This document shows, one piece after another, positions 1-9,906 of a stretch of DNA of 64,000 bases (positions within the stretch are counted from its first letter, which is position 1; the number at the start of each line of letters is the position of its first letter). A program made the translations under genes and the position numbers. Source of the DNA: Hydractinia symbiolongicarpus (taxonomy: Eukaryota; Cnidaria; Hydrozoa; Anthoathecata; Hydractiniidae); assembly GCF_029227915.1 (NCBI RefSeq), contig NC_079879.1:1240001-1304000 (forward strand), read 5' to 3'. The notes beneath the pieces are model-generated. The model saw only the letters and a program-made list of their open reading frames with translations. It ran no database searches and was not told the origin of the DNA.

Positions 1-149
1 GAAAGTGCTCAGTCAGTAAACCGATTTCCCGAACGATTCTTTAAGGTATTTTTTCACCACTATACCGCATGAGACTTGTAGTATTCAAAAATGTTTTTAT
101 TTTTGATGGGACGCTGAATAGAATTAGTTTAATCGCCGGCAAACGAAAA

Positions 150-183
150 CCCGCGATTTCCCGTAAATCCCGGGCCTGGCCCG
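150..183. repeat. Four CCCG motifs at about 10-bp spacing (example copy)
   Basis: CCCG occurs at 150-153, 160-163, 169-172 and 180-183, spacings of 10, 9 and 11 bases, so the motifs face roughly the same side of the helix. The C-runs are separated by loops of 7, 6 and 8 bases, giving weak i-motif potential on the plus strand and G-quadruplex potential on the minus strand. Types 1 and 3 keep all four runs. Type 2 loses two (tttccg, catcgac) and type 4 loses one (attccgg). Confidence 0.6.
171..183. repeat. Pseudo-palindrome CGGGCC-T-GGCCCG of type 1 monomers (example copy)
   Basis: Six-base arms are exact reverse complements around one T. It is present in type 1 and type 11 monomers and replaced by cggactcggcccg in type 3. 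It overlaps the hexamer CCCGGG. It could be a dimeric protein site or simply a type marker; no function is shown. Confidence 0.6.
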
Positions 184-203
184 TATAGTCGAATGCATAC
201 AAA

Positions 204-406
204 GAAAGTACTCAGTCAGTAAACTGATTTCCCGAACGATTCTTTAAATTATTTTTTCACCACTAAAACGCATGAGACTTGTAGTTTACAAAAATGTTTT
301 CATTTTTGATGAGACGCTGAATAAAAGAAGTTTAATCGCCGGCAAACGAAAACCCGCGATTTTCCGTATATCATCGACTCGGCCCGTATAGTCAAATGTA
401 TACAAA
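204..406 (+). repeat. Reference 203-bp monomer (long form)
   Basis: Typical long monomer with aaattattttttcaccac, one base longer than the short form. Long and short forms are interleaved, so two adjacent monomers usually measure 405 or 406 bp and six measure 1,215-1,217 bp. This explains the fractional average period of about 202.5 bp. Confidence 0.9.
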
Positions 407-896
407 GAAAGTACCCAGGGAGTAAACTCATTTCCCGAACGATTCTTTAAATTATTATTTCACCACTAAAACGCATGAGACTTGTAGTTTTCAAAAATGT
501 TTTCATTTTTGATGGGACGCTGAATAAAAGAAGTTTAATCGCCGGCAAACGAAAACCCGCGATTTCCCGTAAATCCCGGGCCTGGCCCGTATAGTCGAAT
601 GCATACAAAGAAAGTGCTCAGTCAGTAAACTGATTTCCCGAACGATTCTTTAAGGTATTTTTTCACCACTATAACGCATGAGACTTGTAGTATTCAAAAA
701 TATTTTCATTTTTGATGAGACGCTGAATAGAATAAGTTTAATCGCCGGCAAACGAAAACCCGCGATTTCCCGTAAATCCCGGGCCTGGCCCGTATAGTCA
801 AATGTATACAAAGAAAGTACCCATGGAGTAAACTCATTTCCCGAACGATTTTTTAAATTATTTTTTCACCACTAAAACGCATGAGACTGGTAGTTT

Positions 897-918
897 TCAA
901 AAATGATTTCATTTTTGA
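897..918. repeat. 22-bp perfect dyad inside the monomer (example copy)
   Basis: TCAAAAATGA (897-906) and TCATTTTTGA (909-918) are exact reverse complements separated by TT. Monomers carrying ttttcaaaaatgatttc have this form throughout the window. Monomers with tttacaaaaatgttttc keep shorter arms: CAAAAATG and CATTTTTG around four T. Monomers with aaaaatattttc keep about 7-bp arms. Some pairing potential is therefore retained in all common types. Short dyads that can form cruciforms have been linked to centromeres lacking CENP-B boxes (established knowledge); a role here is inference. Confidence 0.85.
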
Positions 919-991
919 TGAGACGCTGAAAAGAAGGAGTTTAATCGCCGGCAAACGAAAACCCGCGATTTCCCGTATATCCCGGACTCGG

Positions 992-1005
992 CCCGTATAG
1001 TCGAA
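992..1005 (-). promoter_or_regulatory. CENP-B-box-like motif with a one-base-short spacer (example copy)
   Basis: On the minus strand this reads TTCG-ACT-A-TA-CGGG. The mammalian CENP-B box core is TTCG-N4-A-N2-CGGG. All nine key bases are present, but the first spacer has three bases instead of four. The stretch cccgtatagtc is among the best conserved in the monomer. Types 2, 5, 7, 8, 10 and 11 read caaa instead of cgaa, which changes TTCG to TTTG, so motif-positive and motif-negative monomers are interspersed. Protein binding is not demonstrated, and the short spacer may abolish it. Confidence 0.35.
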
Positions 1006-1623
1006 TGTATACAAAGAAAGTACCCAGGGAGTAAATTGATTTCCCGAACGATTCTTTATATTTTTTTTTACCACTAAAACGCATGAGACTTGTAGTTTAC
1101 AAAATTATTTTCATTTTTGATGAGACGCTGAATAGAATAAGTTTAATCGCCGGCAAACGAAAACCCGCGATTTCCCGTAAATCCCGGGCCTGGCCCGTAT
1201 AGTCGAATGCATACAAAGAAAGTACTCAGTCAGCAAACTGATTTCCCGAACAATTCTTTAAATTAATTTTTCACCACTAAAACGCAAGAGACTTGTAGTT
1301 TACAAAAATGTTTTCATTTTTGATGAGACGCTGAATAAAAGAAGTTTAATCGCCGGCAAACAAAAACCCGCGATTTTCCGTATATCATCGACTCGGCCCG
1401 TATAGTCAAATGTATACAAAGAAAGTACCCAGGGAGTAAACTCATTTCCCGAACGATTTTTAAAATTATTTTTTCACCACTAAAACGCATGAGACTTGTA
1501 GTTTTCCAAAATGATTTCATTTTTGATGAGACGCTGAATAAAAGGAGTTTAATCGCCGGCAAACGAAAACCCGCGATTTCCCGTATATCCCGGACTCGGC
1601 CCGTATAGTCGAATGTATACAAA

Positions 1624-1825
1624 GAAAGTACCCAGGGAGTAAACTGATTTCCCGAACGATTCTTTAAATTTTTTTTCACCACTAAAACACATGAGACTTG
1701 TAGTGTACCAAAATATTTTCATTTTTGATGAGACGCTGAATAAAAGAAGTTTAATCGCCGGCAAACGAAAACCCGCGATTTCCCGTATATTCCGGACTCA
1801 GCCCGTATAGTCGAATGTATACAAA
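1624..1825 (+). repeat. Reference 202-bp monomer (short form)
   Basis: This is a typical short monomer with the T-tract form aaattttttttcaccac. Hand count gives 42 C and 36 G in a 202-base monomer of this form, about 39% GC, with 14 CpG. The first ~130 bases are AT-rich. The part from atcgccggc to tcgaatg is CpG-rich and carries the CCCG series. The short and long forms differ mainly by one base in the stretch between tttaaa and caccac. Confidence 0.9.
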
Positions 1826-4250
1826 GAAAGTACCCAGGGAGTAAACTGATTTCCCGAACGATTCTTTAAATTTTTTTTCACAACTAAAACGCATGAGACT
1901 TGTAGTTTACAAAAATATTTTCATTTTTGATGAGACGCTGAATAAAAGAAGTTTAATCGCCGGCAAACGAAAACCCGCGATTTCCCGTAAATCCCAGGCC
2001 TGGCCCGTATAGTCAAATGTATACAAAGAAAGTACCCAGGGAGTAAACTCATTTCCCGAACGATTTTTTAAATTATTTTTTCACCACTAAAACGCATGAG
2101 ACTTGTAGTTTTCAAAAATGATTTCATTTTTTATGAGACGCTGAAAAGAAGGAGTTTAATCGCCGGCAAACGAAAACCCGCGATTTGCCGTATATCCCGG
2201 ACTCGGCCCGTATAGTCGAATGTATACAAAGAAAGTACCCAGGGAGTAAATTGATTTCCCGAACGATTCTTTATATTCTTTTTTACCACTAAAACGCATG
2301 AGACTTGTAGTTTACAAAATTATTTTCATTTTTGATGAGACGCTGAATAGAATAAGTTTAATCGCCGGCAAACGAAAACCCGCGATTTCCCGTAAATCCC
2401 GGGCCTGGCCCGTATAGTCGAATGCATACAAAGAAAGTACTCAGTCAGCAAACTGATTTCCCGAACGATTCTTTAAATTAATTTTTCACCACTAAAACGC
2501 AAGAGACTTGTAGTTTACAAAAATGTTTTCATTTTTGATGAGACGCTGAATAAAAGAAGTTTAATCGCCGGCAAACAAAAACCCGCGATTTTCCGTATAT
2601 CATCGACTCGGCCCGTATAGTCAAATGTATACAAAGAAAGTACCCAGGGAGTAAACTCATTTCCCGAACGATTTTTAAAATTATTTTTTCACCACTAAAA
2701 CGCATGAGACTTGTAGTTTTCCAAAATGATTTCATTTTTGATGAGACGCTGAATAAAAGGAGTTTAATCGCCGGCAAACGAAAACCCGCGATTTCCCGTA
2801 TATCCCGGACTCGGCCCGTATAGTCGAATGTATACAAAGAAAGTACCCAGGGAGTAAACTGATTTCCCGAACGATTCTTTAAATTTTTTTTCACCACTAA
2901 AACACATGAGACTTGTAGTGTACCAAAATATTTTCATTTTTGATGAGACGCTGAATAAAAGAAGTTTAATCGCCGGCAAACGAAAACCCGCGAATTCCCG
3001 TATATTCCGGACTCAGCCCGTATAGTCGAATGTATACAAAGAAAGTACCCAGGGAGTAAACTGATTTCCCGAACGATTCTTTAAATTTTTTTTCACAACT
3101 AAAACGCATGAGACTTGTAGTTTACAAAAATATTTTCATTTTTGATGAGACGCTGAATAAAAGAAGTTTAATCGCCGGCAAACGAAAACCCGCGATTTCC
3201 CGTATATCCCGGACTCGGCCCGTATAGTCGAATGTATACAAAGAAACTACCCAGGGAGTAAACTGATTTCCCGAACGATTTTTTAAATTATTTTTTCACC
3301 ACTAAAACGCATGAGACTTGTAGTTTTCAAAAATGATTTCATTTTTGATGAGACGCTGAAAAGAAGGAGTTTAATCGCCGGCAAACGAAAACCCGCGATT
3401 TCCCGTATATCCCGGACTCGGCCCGTATAGTCGAATGTATACAAAGAAAGTACCCAGGGAGTAAACTGATTTCCCGAACGATTCTTTATATTTTTTTTCA
3501 CCACTAAAACGCATGAGACTTGTAGTTTACAAAATTATTTTCATTTTTGATGAGACGCTGAATAGAATAAGTTTAATCGCCGGCAAACGAAAACCCGCGA
3601 TTTCCCGTAAATCCCGGGCCTGGCCCGTATAGTCGAATGCATACAAAGAAAGTACTCAGTCAGCAAACTGATTCCCCGAACGATTCTTTAAATTAATTTT
3701 TCACCACTAAAACGCAAGAGACTTGTAGTTTACAAAAATGTTTTCATTTTTGATGAGACGCTGAATAAAAGAAGTTTAATCGCCGGCAAACAAAAACCCG
3801 CGATTTTCCGTATATCATCGACTCGGCCCGTATAGTCAAATGTATACAAAGAAAGTACCCAGGGAGTAAACTCATTTCCCGAACGATTTTTTAAATTATT
3901 TTTTCACCACTAAAACGCATGAGACTTGTAGTTTTCCAAAATGATTTCATTTTTGATGAGACGCTGAATAAAAGGAGTTCAATCGCCGGCAAACGAAAAC
4001 CCGCGATTTCCCGTATATCCCGGACTCGGCCCGTATAGTCGAATGTATACAAAGAAAGTACCCAGGGAGTAAACTGATTTCCCGAACGATTCTTTAAATT
4101 TTTTTTCACCACTAAAACACATGAGACTTGTAGTGTACAAAAATATTTTCATTTTTGATGAGACGCTGAATAAAAGAAGTTTAATCGCCGGCAAACGAAA
4201 ACCGGCGATTTCCCGTATATTCCGGACTCAGCCCGTATAGTCGAATGTAT

Positions 4251-4260
4251 ACAAAGTAAA
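4251..4260 (+). other. 15-bp deletion junction, HOR copy 1
   Basis: The usual acaaagaaagtacccaggg followed by agtaaac is shortened to acaaagtaaac, removing 15 bases at the monomer junction. The short flanking repeat aaag may have promoted it. It serves as an exact marker for the 12-mer HOR. Confidence 0.95.
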
Positions 4261-6064
4261 CTGATTTCCCGAACGATTCTTTAAATTTTTTTTCACAACT
4301 AAAACGCATGAGACTTGTAGTTTACAACAATATTTTCATTTTTGATGAGACGCTGAATAAAAGAAGTTTAATCGCCGGCAAACGAAAACCCGCGATTGTC
4401 CGTATATCATGGACTCGGCCCGTATAGTCAAATGTATACAAAGAAAGTACCCAGGGAGTAAACTCATTTCCCGAACGATTCTTTAAGGTATTTTTTCACC
4501 ACTATAACGCATGAGACTTGTAGTATTCAAAAATGTTTTTATTTTTGATGGGACGCTCAATAGAATAAGTTTAATCGCCGGCAAACGAAAACCCGCGATT
4601 TCCCGTAAATCCCGGGCCTGGCCCGTATAGTCGAATGCATACAAAGAAAGTACTCAGTCAGTAAACTGATTTCCCGAACGATTCTTTAAATTATTTTTTC
4701 ACCACTAAAACGCATGAGACTTGTAGTTTACAAAAATGTTTTCATTTTTGATGAGACGCTGAATAAAAGAAGTTTAATCGCCGGCAAACGAAAACCCGCG
4801 ATTTTCCGTATATCATCGACTCGGCCCGTGTAGTCAAATGTATACAAAGAAAGTACCCAGGGAGTAAACTCATTTCCCGAACGATTCTTTAAATTATTAT
4901 TTCACCACTAAAACGCATGAGACTTGTAGTTTTCAAAAATGTTTTCATTTTTGATGGGACGCTGAATAAAAGAAGTTTAATCGCCGGCAAACGAAAACCC
5001 GCGATTTCCCGTAAATCCCGGGCCTGGCCCGTATAGTCGAATGCATACAAAGAAAGTGCTCAGTCAGTAAACTGATTTCCCGAACGATTCTTTAAGGTAT
5101 TTTTTCACCACTATAACGCATGAGACTTGTAGTATTCAAAAATGTTTTTATTTTTGATGGGACGCTGAATAGAATAAGTTTAATCGCCGGCAAACGAAAA
5201 ACCGCGATTTCCCGTAAATCCCGGGCCTGGCCCGTATAGTCGAATGCATACAAAGAAAGTACTCAGTCATTAAACTGATTTCCCGAACGATTCTTTAAAT
5301 TATTTTTTCACCACTAAAACGCATGAGACTTGTAGTTTTCAAAAACGATTTCATTTTTGATGAGACGCTGAAAAGAAGGAGTTTAATCGCCGGCAAACGA
5401 AAACCCGCGATTTCCCGTATATCCCGGACTCGGCCCGTATAGTCGAATGTATACAAAGAAAGTACCCAGGGAGTAAACTGATTTCCCGAACGATTCTTTA
5501 AATTTTTTTTCACCACTAAAACGCATGAGACTTGTAGTTTACAAAAATATTTTCATTTTTGATGAGACGCTGAATAGAATAAGTTTAATCGCCGGCCAAC
5601 GAAAACCCGCGATTTCCCGTAAATCCCGGGCCTGGCCCGTATAGTCAAATGTATACAAAGAAAGTACCCATGGAGTAAACTCATTTCCCGAACGATTTTT
5701 TAAATTATTTTTTCACCACTAAAACGCATGAGACTGGTAGTTTTCAAAAATGATTTCATTTTTGATGAGACGCTGAAAAGAAGGAGTTTAATCGCCGGCA
5801 AACGAAAACCCGCGATTTCCCGTATATCCCGGAATCGGCCCGTATAGTCGAATGTATACAAAGAAAGTACCCAGGGAGTAAACTGATTTCCCGAACGATT
5901 CTTTAAATTTTTTTTCACCACTAAAACGCATGAGACTTGTAGTTTACAAAAATATTTTCATTTTTGATGAGACGCTGAATAGAATAAGTTTAATCGCCGG
6001 CAAACGAAAACCCGCGATTTCCCGTAAATCCCGGGCCTGGCCCGTATAGTCGAATGCATACAAA

Positions 6065-6876
6065 GAAAGTACTCAGTCAGCAAACTGATTTCCCGAACGA
6101 TTCTTTAAATTAATTTTTCACCACTAAAACGCAAGAGACTTGTAGTTTACAAAAATGTTTTCATTTTTGATGAGACGCTGAATAAAAGAAGTTTAATCGC
6201 CGGCAAACAAAAACCCGCGATTTTCCGTATATCATCGACTCGGCCCGTATAGTCAAATGTATACAAAGAAAGTACCCAGGGAGTAAACTCATTTCCCGAA
6301 CGATTTTTAAAATTATTTTTTCACCACTAAAACGCATGAGACTTGTAGTTTTCCAAAATGATTTCATTTTTGATGAGACGCTGAATAAAAGGAGTTTAAT
6401 CGCCGGCAAACGAAAACCCGCGATTTCCCGTATATCCCGGACTCGGCCCGTATAGTCGAATGTATACAAAGAAAGTACCCAGGGAGTAAACTGATTTCCC
6501 GAACGATTCTTTAAATTAATTTTTCACCACTAAAACGCAAGAGACTTGTAGTTTACAAAAATGTTTTCATTTTTGATGAGACGCTGAATAAAAGAAGTTT
6601 AATCGCCGGCAAACAAAAACCCGCGATTTTCCGTATATCATCGACTCGGCCCGTATAGTCAAATGTATACAAAGAAAGTACCCAGGGAGTAAACTCATTT
6701 CCCGAACGATTTTTTAAATTATTTTTTCACCACTAAAACGCATGAGACTTGTAGTTTTCCAAAATGATTTCATTTTTGATGAGACGCTGAATAAAAGGAG
6801 TTCAATCGCCGGCAAACGAAAACCCGCGATTTCCCGTATATCCCGGACTCGGCCCGTATAGTCGAATGTATACAAA
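6065..6876 (+). repeat. Extra dimer, 2 x 406 bp, at 12-mer copy 1/2 boundary
   Basis: Dimers 6065-6470 and 6471-6876 have the same order (type 2 then type 3). The second carries ggagttcaatcgcc, shared with 3.97 kb, whereas the first carries ggagtttaatcgcc. The two dimers therefore came from different HOR copies, and this is the join of two units with two monomers in excess. Confidence 0.8.
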
Positions 6877-7073
6877 GAAAGTACCCAGGGAGTAAACTGA
6901 TTTCCCGAACGATTCTTTAAATTTTTTTTCACCACTAAAACACATGAGACTTGTAGTGTACAAAAATATTTTCATTTTTGATGAGACGCTGAATAAAAGA
7001 AGTTTAATCGCCGGCAAACGAAAACCGGCGATTTCCCGTATATTCCGGACTCAGCCCGTATAGTCGAATGTAT

Positions 7074-7083
7074 ACAAAGTAAA
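7074..7083 (+). other. 15-bp deletion junction, HOR copy 2
   Basis: Identical shortened junction acaaagtaaac, 2,823 bp after the first, again preceded by the ccggcgatt variant. Identity by descent is the simplest explanation. Confidence 0.95.
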
Positions 7084-7468
7084 CTGATTTCCCGAACGAT
7101 TCTTTAAATTTTTTTTCACAACTAAAACGCATGAGACTTGTAGTTTACAACAATATTTTCATTTTTGATGAGACGCTGAATAAAAGAAGTTTAATCGCCG
7201 GCAAACGAAAACCCGCGATTGTCCGTATATCATGGACTCGGCCCGTATAGTCAAATGTATACAAAGAAAGTACCCAGGGAGTAAACTCATTTCCCGAACG
7301 ATTCTTTAAGGTATTTTTTCACCACTATAACGCATGAGACTTGTAGTATTCAAAAATGTTTTTATTTTTGATGGGACGCTCAATAGAATAAGTTTAATCG
7401 CCGGCAAACGAAAACCCGCGATTTCCCGTAAATCCCGGGCCTGGCCCGTATAGTCGAATGCATACAAA

Positions 7469-8280
7469 GAAAGTACTCAGTCAGTAAACTGATTTCCCGA
7501 ACGATTCTTTAAATTATTTTTTCACCACTAAAACGCATGAGACTTGTAGTTTACAAAAATGTTTTCATTTTTGATGAGACGCTGAATAAAAGAAGTTTAA
7601 TCGCCGGCAAACGAAAACCCGCGATTTTCCGTATATCATCGACTCGGCCCGTGTAGTCAAATGTATACAAAGAAAGTACCCAGGGAGTAAACTCATTTCC
7701 CGAACGATTCTTTAAATTATTATTTCACCACTAAAACGCATGAGACTTGTAGTTTTCAAAAATGTTTTCATTTTTGATGGGACGCTGAATAAAAGAAGTT
7801 TAATCGCCGGCAAACGAAAACCCGCGATTTCCCGTAAATCCCGGGCCTGGCCCGTATAGTCGAATGCATACAAAGAAAGTGCTCAGTCAGTAAACTGATT
7901 TCCCGAACGATTCTTTAAATTATTTTTTCACCACTAAAACGCATGAGACTTGTAGTTTACAAAAATGTTTTCATTTTTGATGAGACGCTGAATAAAAGAA
8001 GTTTAATCGCCGGCAAACGAAAACCCGCGATTTTCCGTATATCATCGACTCGGCCCGTGTAGTCAAATGTATACAAAGAAAGTACCCAGGGAGTAAACTC
8101 ATTTCCCGAACGATTCTTTAAATTATTATTTCACCACTAAAACGCATGAGACTTGTAGTTTTCAAAAATGTTTTCATTTTTGATGGGACGCTGAATAAAA
8201 GAAGTTTAATCGCCGGCAAACGAAAACCCGCGATTTCCCGTAAATCCCGGGCCTGGCCCGTATAGTCGAATGCATACAAA
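7469..8280 (+). repeat. Extra dimer, 2 x 406 bp, inside 12-mer copy 2
   Basis: Anchors at 7469, 7875 and 8281 are exactly 406 bp apart. Both dimers carry the rare gtgtagtc variant of type 2 followed by a gctcag type 1 monomer. HOR copies 1 and 3 have this dimer only once. Confidence 0.88.
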
Positions 8281-9896
8281 GAAAGTGCTCAGTCAGTAAA
8301 CTGATTTCCCGAACGATTCTTTAAGGTATTTTTTCACCACTATAACGCATGAGACTTGTAGTATTCAAAAATGTTTTTATTTTTGATGGGACGCTGAATA
8401 GAATAAGTTTAATCGCCGGCAAACGAAAAACCGCGATTTCCCGTAAATCCCGGGCCTGGCCCGTATAGTCGAATGCATACAAAGAAAGTACTCAGTCATT
8501 AAACTGATTTCCCGAACGATTCTTTAAATTATTTTTTCACCACTAAAACGCATGAGACTTGTAGTTTTCAAAAACGATTTCATTTTTGATGAGACGCTGA
8601 AAAGAAGGAGTTTAATCGCCGGCAAACGAAAACCCGCGATTTCCCGTATATCCCGGACTCGGCCCGTATAGTCGAATGTATACAAAGAAAGTACCCAGGG
8701 AGTAAACTGATTTCCCGAACGATTCTTTAAATTTTTTTTCACCACTAAAACGCATGAGACTTGTAGTTTACAAAAATATTTTCATTTTTGATGAGACGCT
8801 GAATAGAATAAGTTTAATCGCCGGCCAACGAAAACCCGCGATTTCCCGTAAATCCCGGGCCTGGCCCGTATAGTCAAATGTATACAAAGAAAGTACCCAT
8901 GGAGTAAACTCATTTCCCGAACGATTTTTTAAATTATTTTTTCACCACTAAAACGCATGAGACTGGTAGTTTTCAAAAATGATTTCATTTTTGATGAGAC
9001 GCTGAAAAGAAGGAGTTTAATCGCCGGCAAACGAAAACCCGCGATTTCCCGTATATCCCGGAATCGGCCCGTATAGTCGAATGTATACAAAGAAAGTACC
9101 CAGGGAGTAAACTGATTTCCCGAACGATTCTTTAAATTTTTTTTCACCACTAAAACGCATGAGACTTGTAGTTTACAAAAATATTTTCATTTTTGATGAG
9201 ACGCTGAATAGAATAAGTTTAATCGCCGGCAAACGAAAACCCGCGATTTCCCGTAAATCCCGGGCCTGGCCCGTATAGTCGAATGCATACAAAGAAAGTA
9301 CTCAGTCAGCAAACTGATTTCCCGAACGATTCTTTAAATTAATTTTTCACCACTAAAACGCAAGAGACTTGTAGTTTACAAAAATGTTTTCATTTTTGAT
9401 GAGACGCTGAATAAAAGAAGTTTAATCGCCGGCAAACAAAAACCCGCGATTTTCCGTATATCATCGACTCGGCCCGTATAGTCAAATGTATACAAAGAAA
9501 GTACCCAGGGAGTAAACTCATTTCCCGAACGATTTTTAAAATTATTTTTTCACCACTAAAACGCATGAGACTTGTAGTTTTCCAAAATGATTTCATTTTT
9601 GATGAGACGCTGAATAAAAGGAGTTTAATCGCCGGCAAACGAAAACCCGCGATTTCCCGTATATCCCGGACTCGGCCCGTATAGTCGAATGTATACAAAG
9701 AAAGTACCCAGGGAGTAAACTGATTTCCCGAACGATTCTTTAAATTTTTTTTCACCACTAAAACACATGAGACTTGTAGTGTACAAAAATATTTTCATTT
9801 TTGATGAGACGCTGAATAAAAGAAGTTTAATCGCCGGCAAACGAAAACCGGCGATTTCCCGTATATTCCGGACTCAGCCCGTATAGTCGAATGTAT

Positions 9897-9906
9897 ACAA
9901 AGTAAA
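9897..9906 (+). other. 15-bp deletion junction, HOR copy 3
   Basis: Third identical shortened junction, 2,823 bp after the second, with the same upstream ccggcgatt. No other copy of this deletion was seen in the window. Confidence 0.95.

Larger units (their letters stand above)
1..812 (+). repeat. Leading monomers, types 1-2-1-11
   Basis: Four monomers before the first clear HOR. They include monomers with taaggtatttttt and the cactata variant. The order matches parts of the 12-mer found downstream (around 4.6-5.2 kb), so this is probably the broken edge of a related HOR copy. Confidence 0.7.
813..4255 (+). repeat. 6-mer HOR, ~1,215 bp, three copies
   Basis: Monomers starting at 1016, 2231 and 3446 begin equivalent blocks, exactly 1,215 bp apart. 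Shared order is type 3, 1, 2, 3, 4. Copies 1 and 2 share rare bases such as gtaaattg after the anchor and ctttatatt with taccac. The sixth position differs between copies (type 11, type 3, then type 5), so only about five monomers per unit are strictly conserved. The third copy grades into the 12-mer HOR at about 3.7-4.3 kb. Confidence 0.85.

Noticed and set aside
150-182. Strict G-quadruplex
   Set aside because: One loop is 8 bases, beyond the usual 1-7 limit, and several types lose runs; kept only as weak potential.
992-1008. Canonical CENP-B box
   Set aside because: No exact TTCG-N4-A-N2-CGGG was found in the monomer on either strand; only the version with one base fewer exists, so it is reported as box-like only.
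853-1074. Recurrent 73-codon minus-strand open frame seen in dozens of copies, beginning MVKKN
   Set aside because: It is 222 bp, longer than one monomer, and wraps round the repeat boundary. It begins at GTG rather than ATG. Adjacent copies fall out of frame because 202 and 203 are not multiples of three. No known domain, and variants follow the satellite types rather than codon positions.
1314-1682. Minus-strand open frames of 102-139 codons (also near 2529, 9390, 33842, 43418 and others)
   Set aside because: These read the same satellite DNA in a second frame after crossing a monomer boundary. The minus strand is poor in stops in all three frames over much of the monomer, which produces such frames mechanically.
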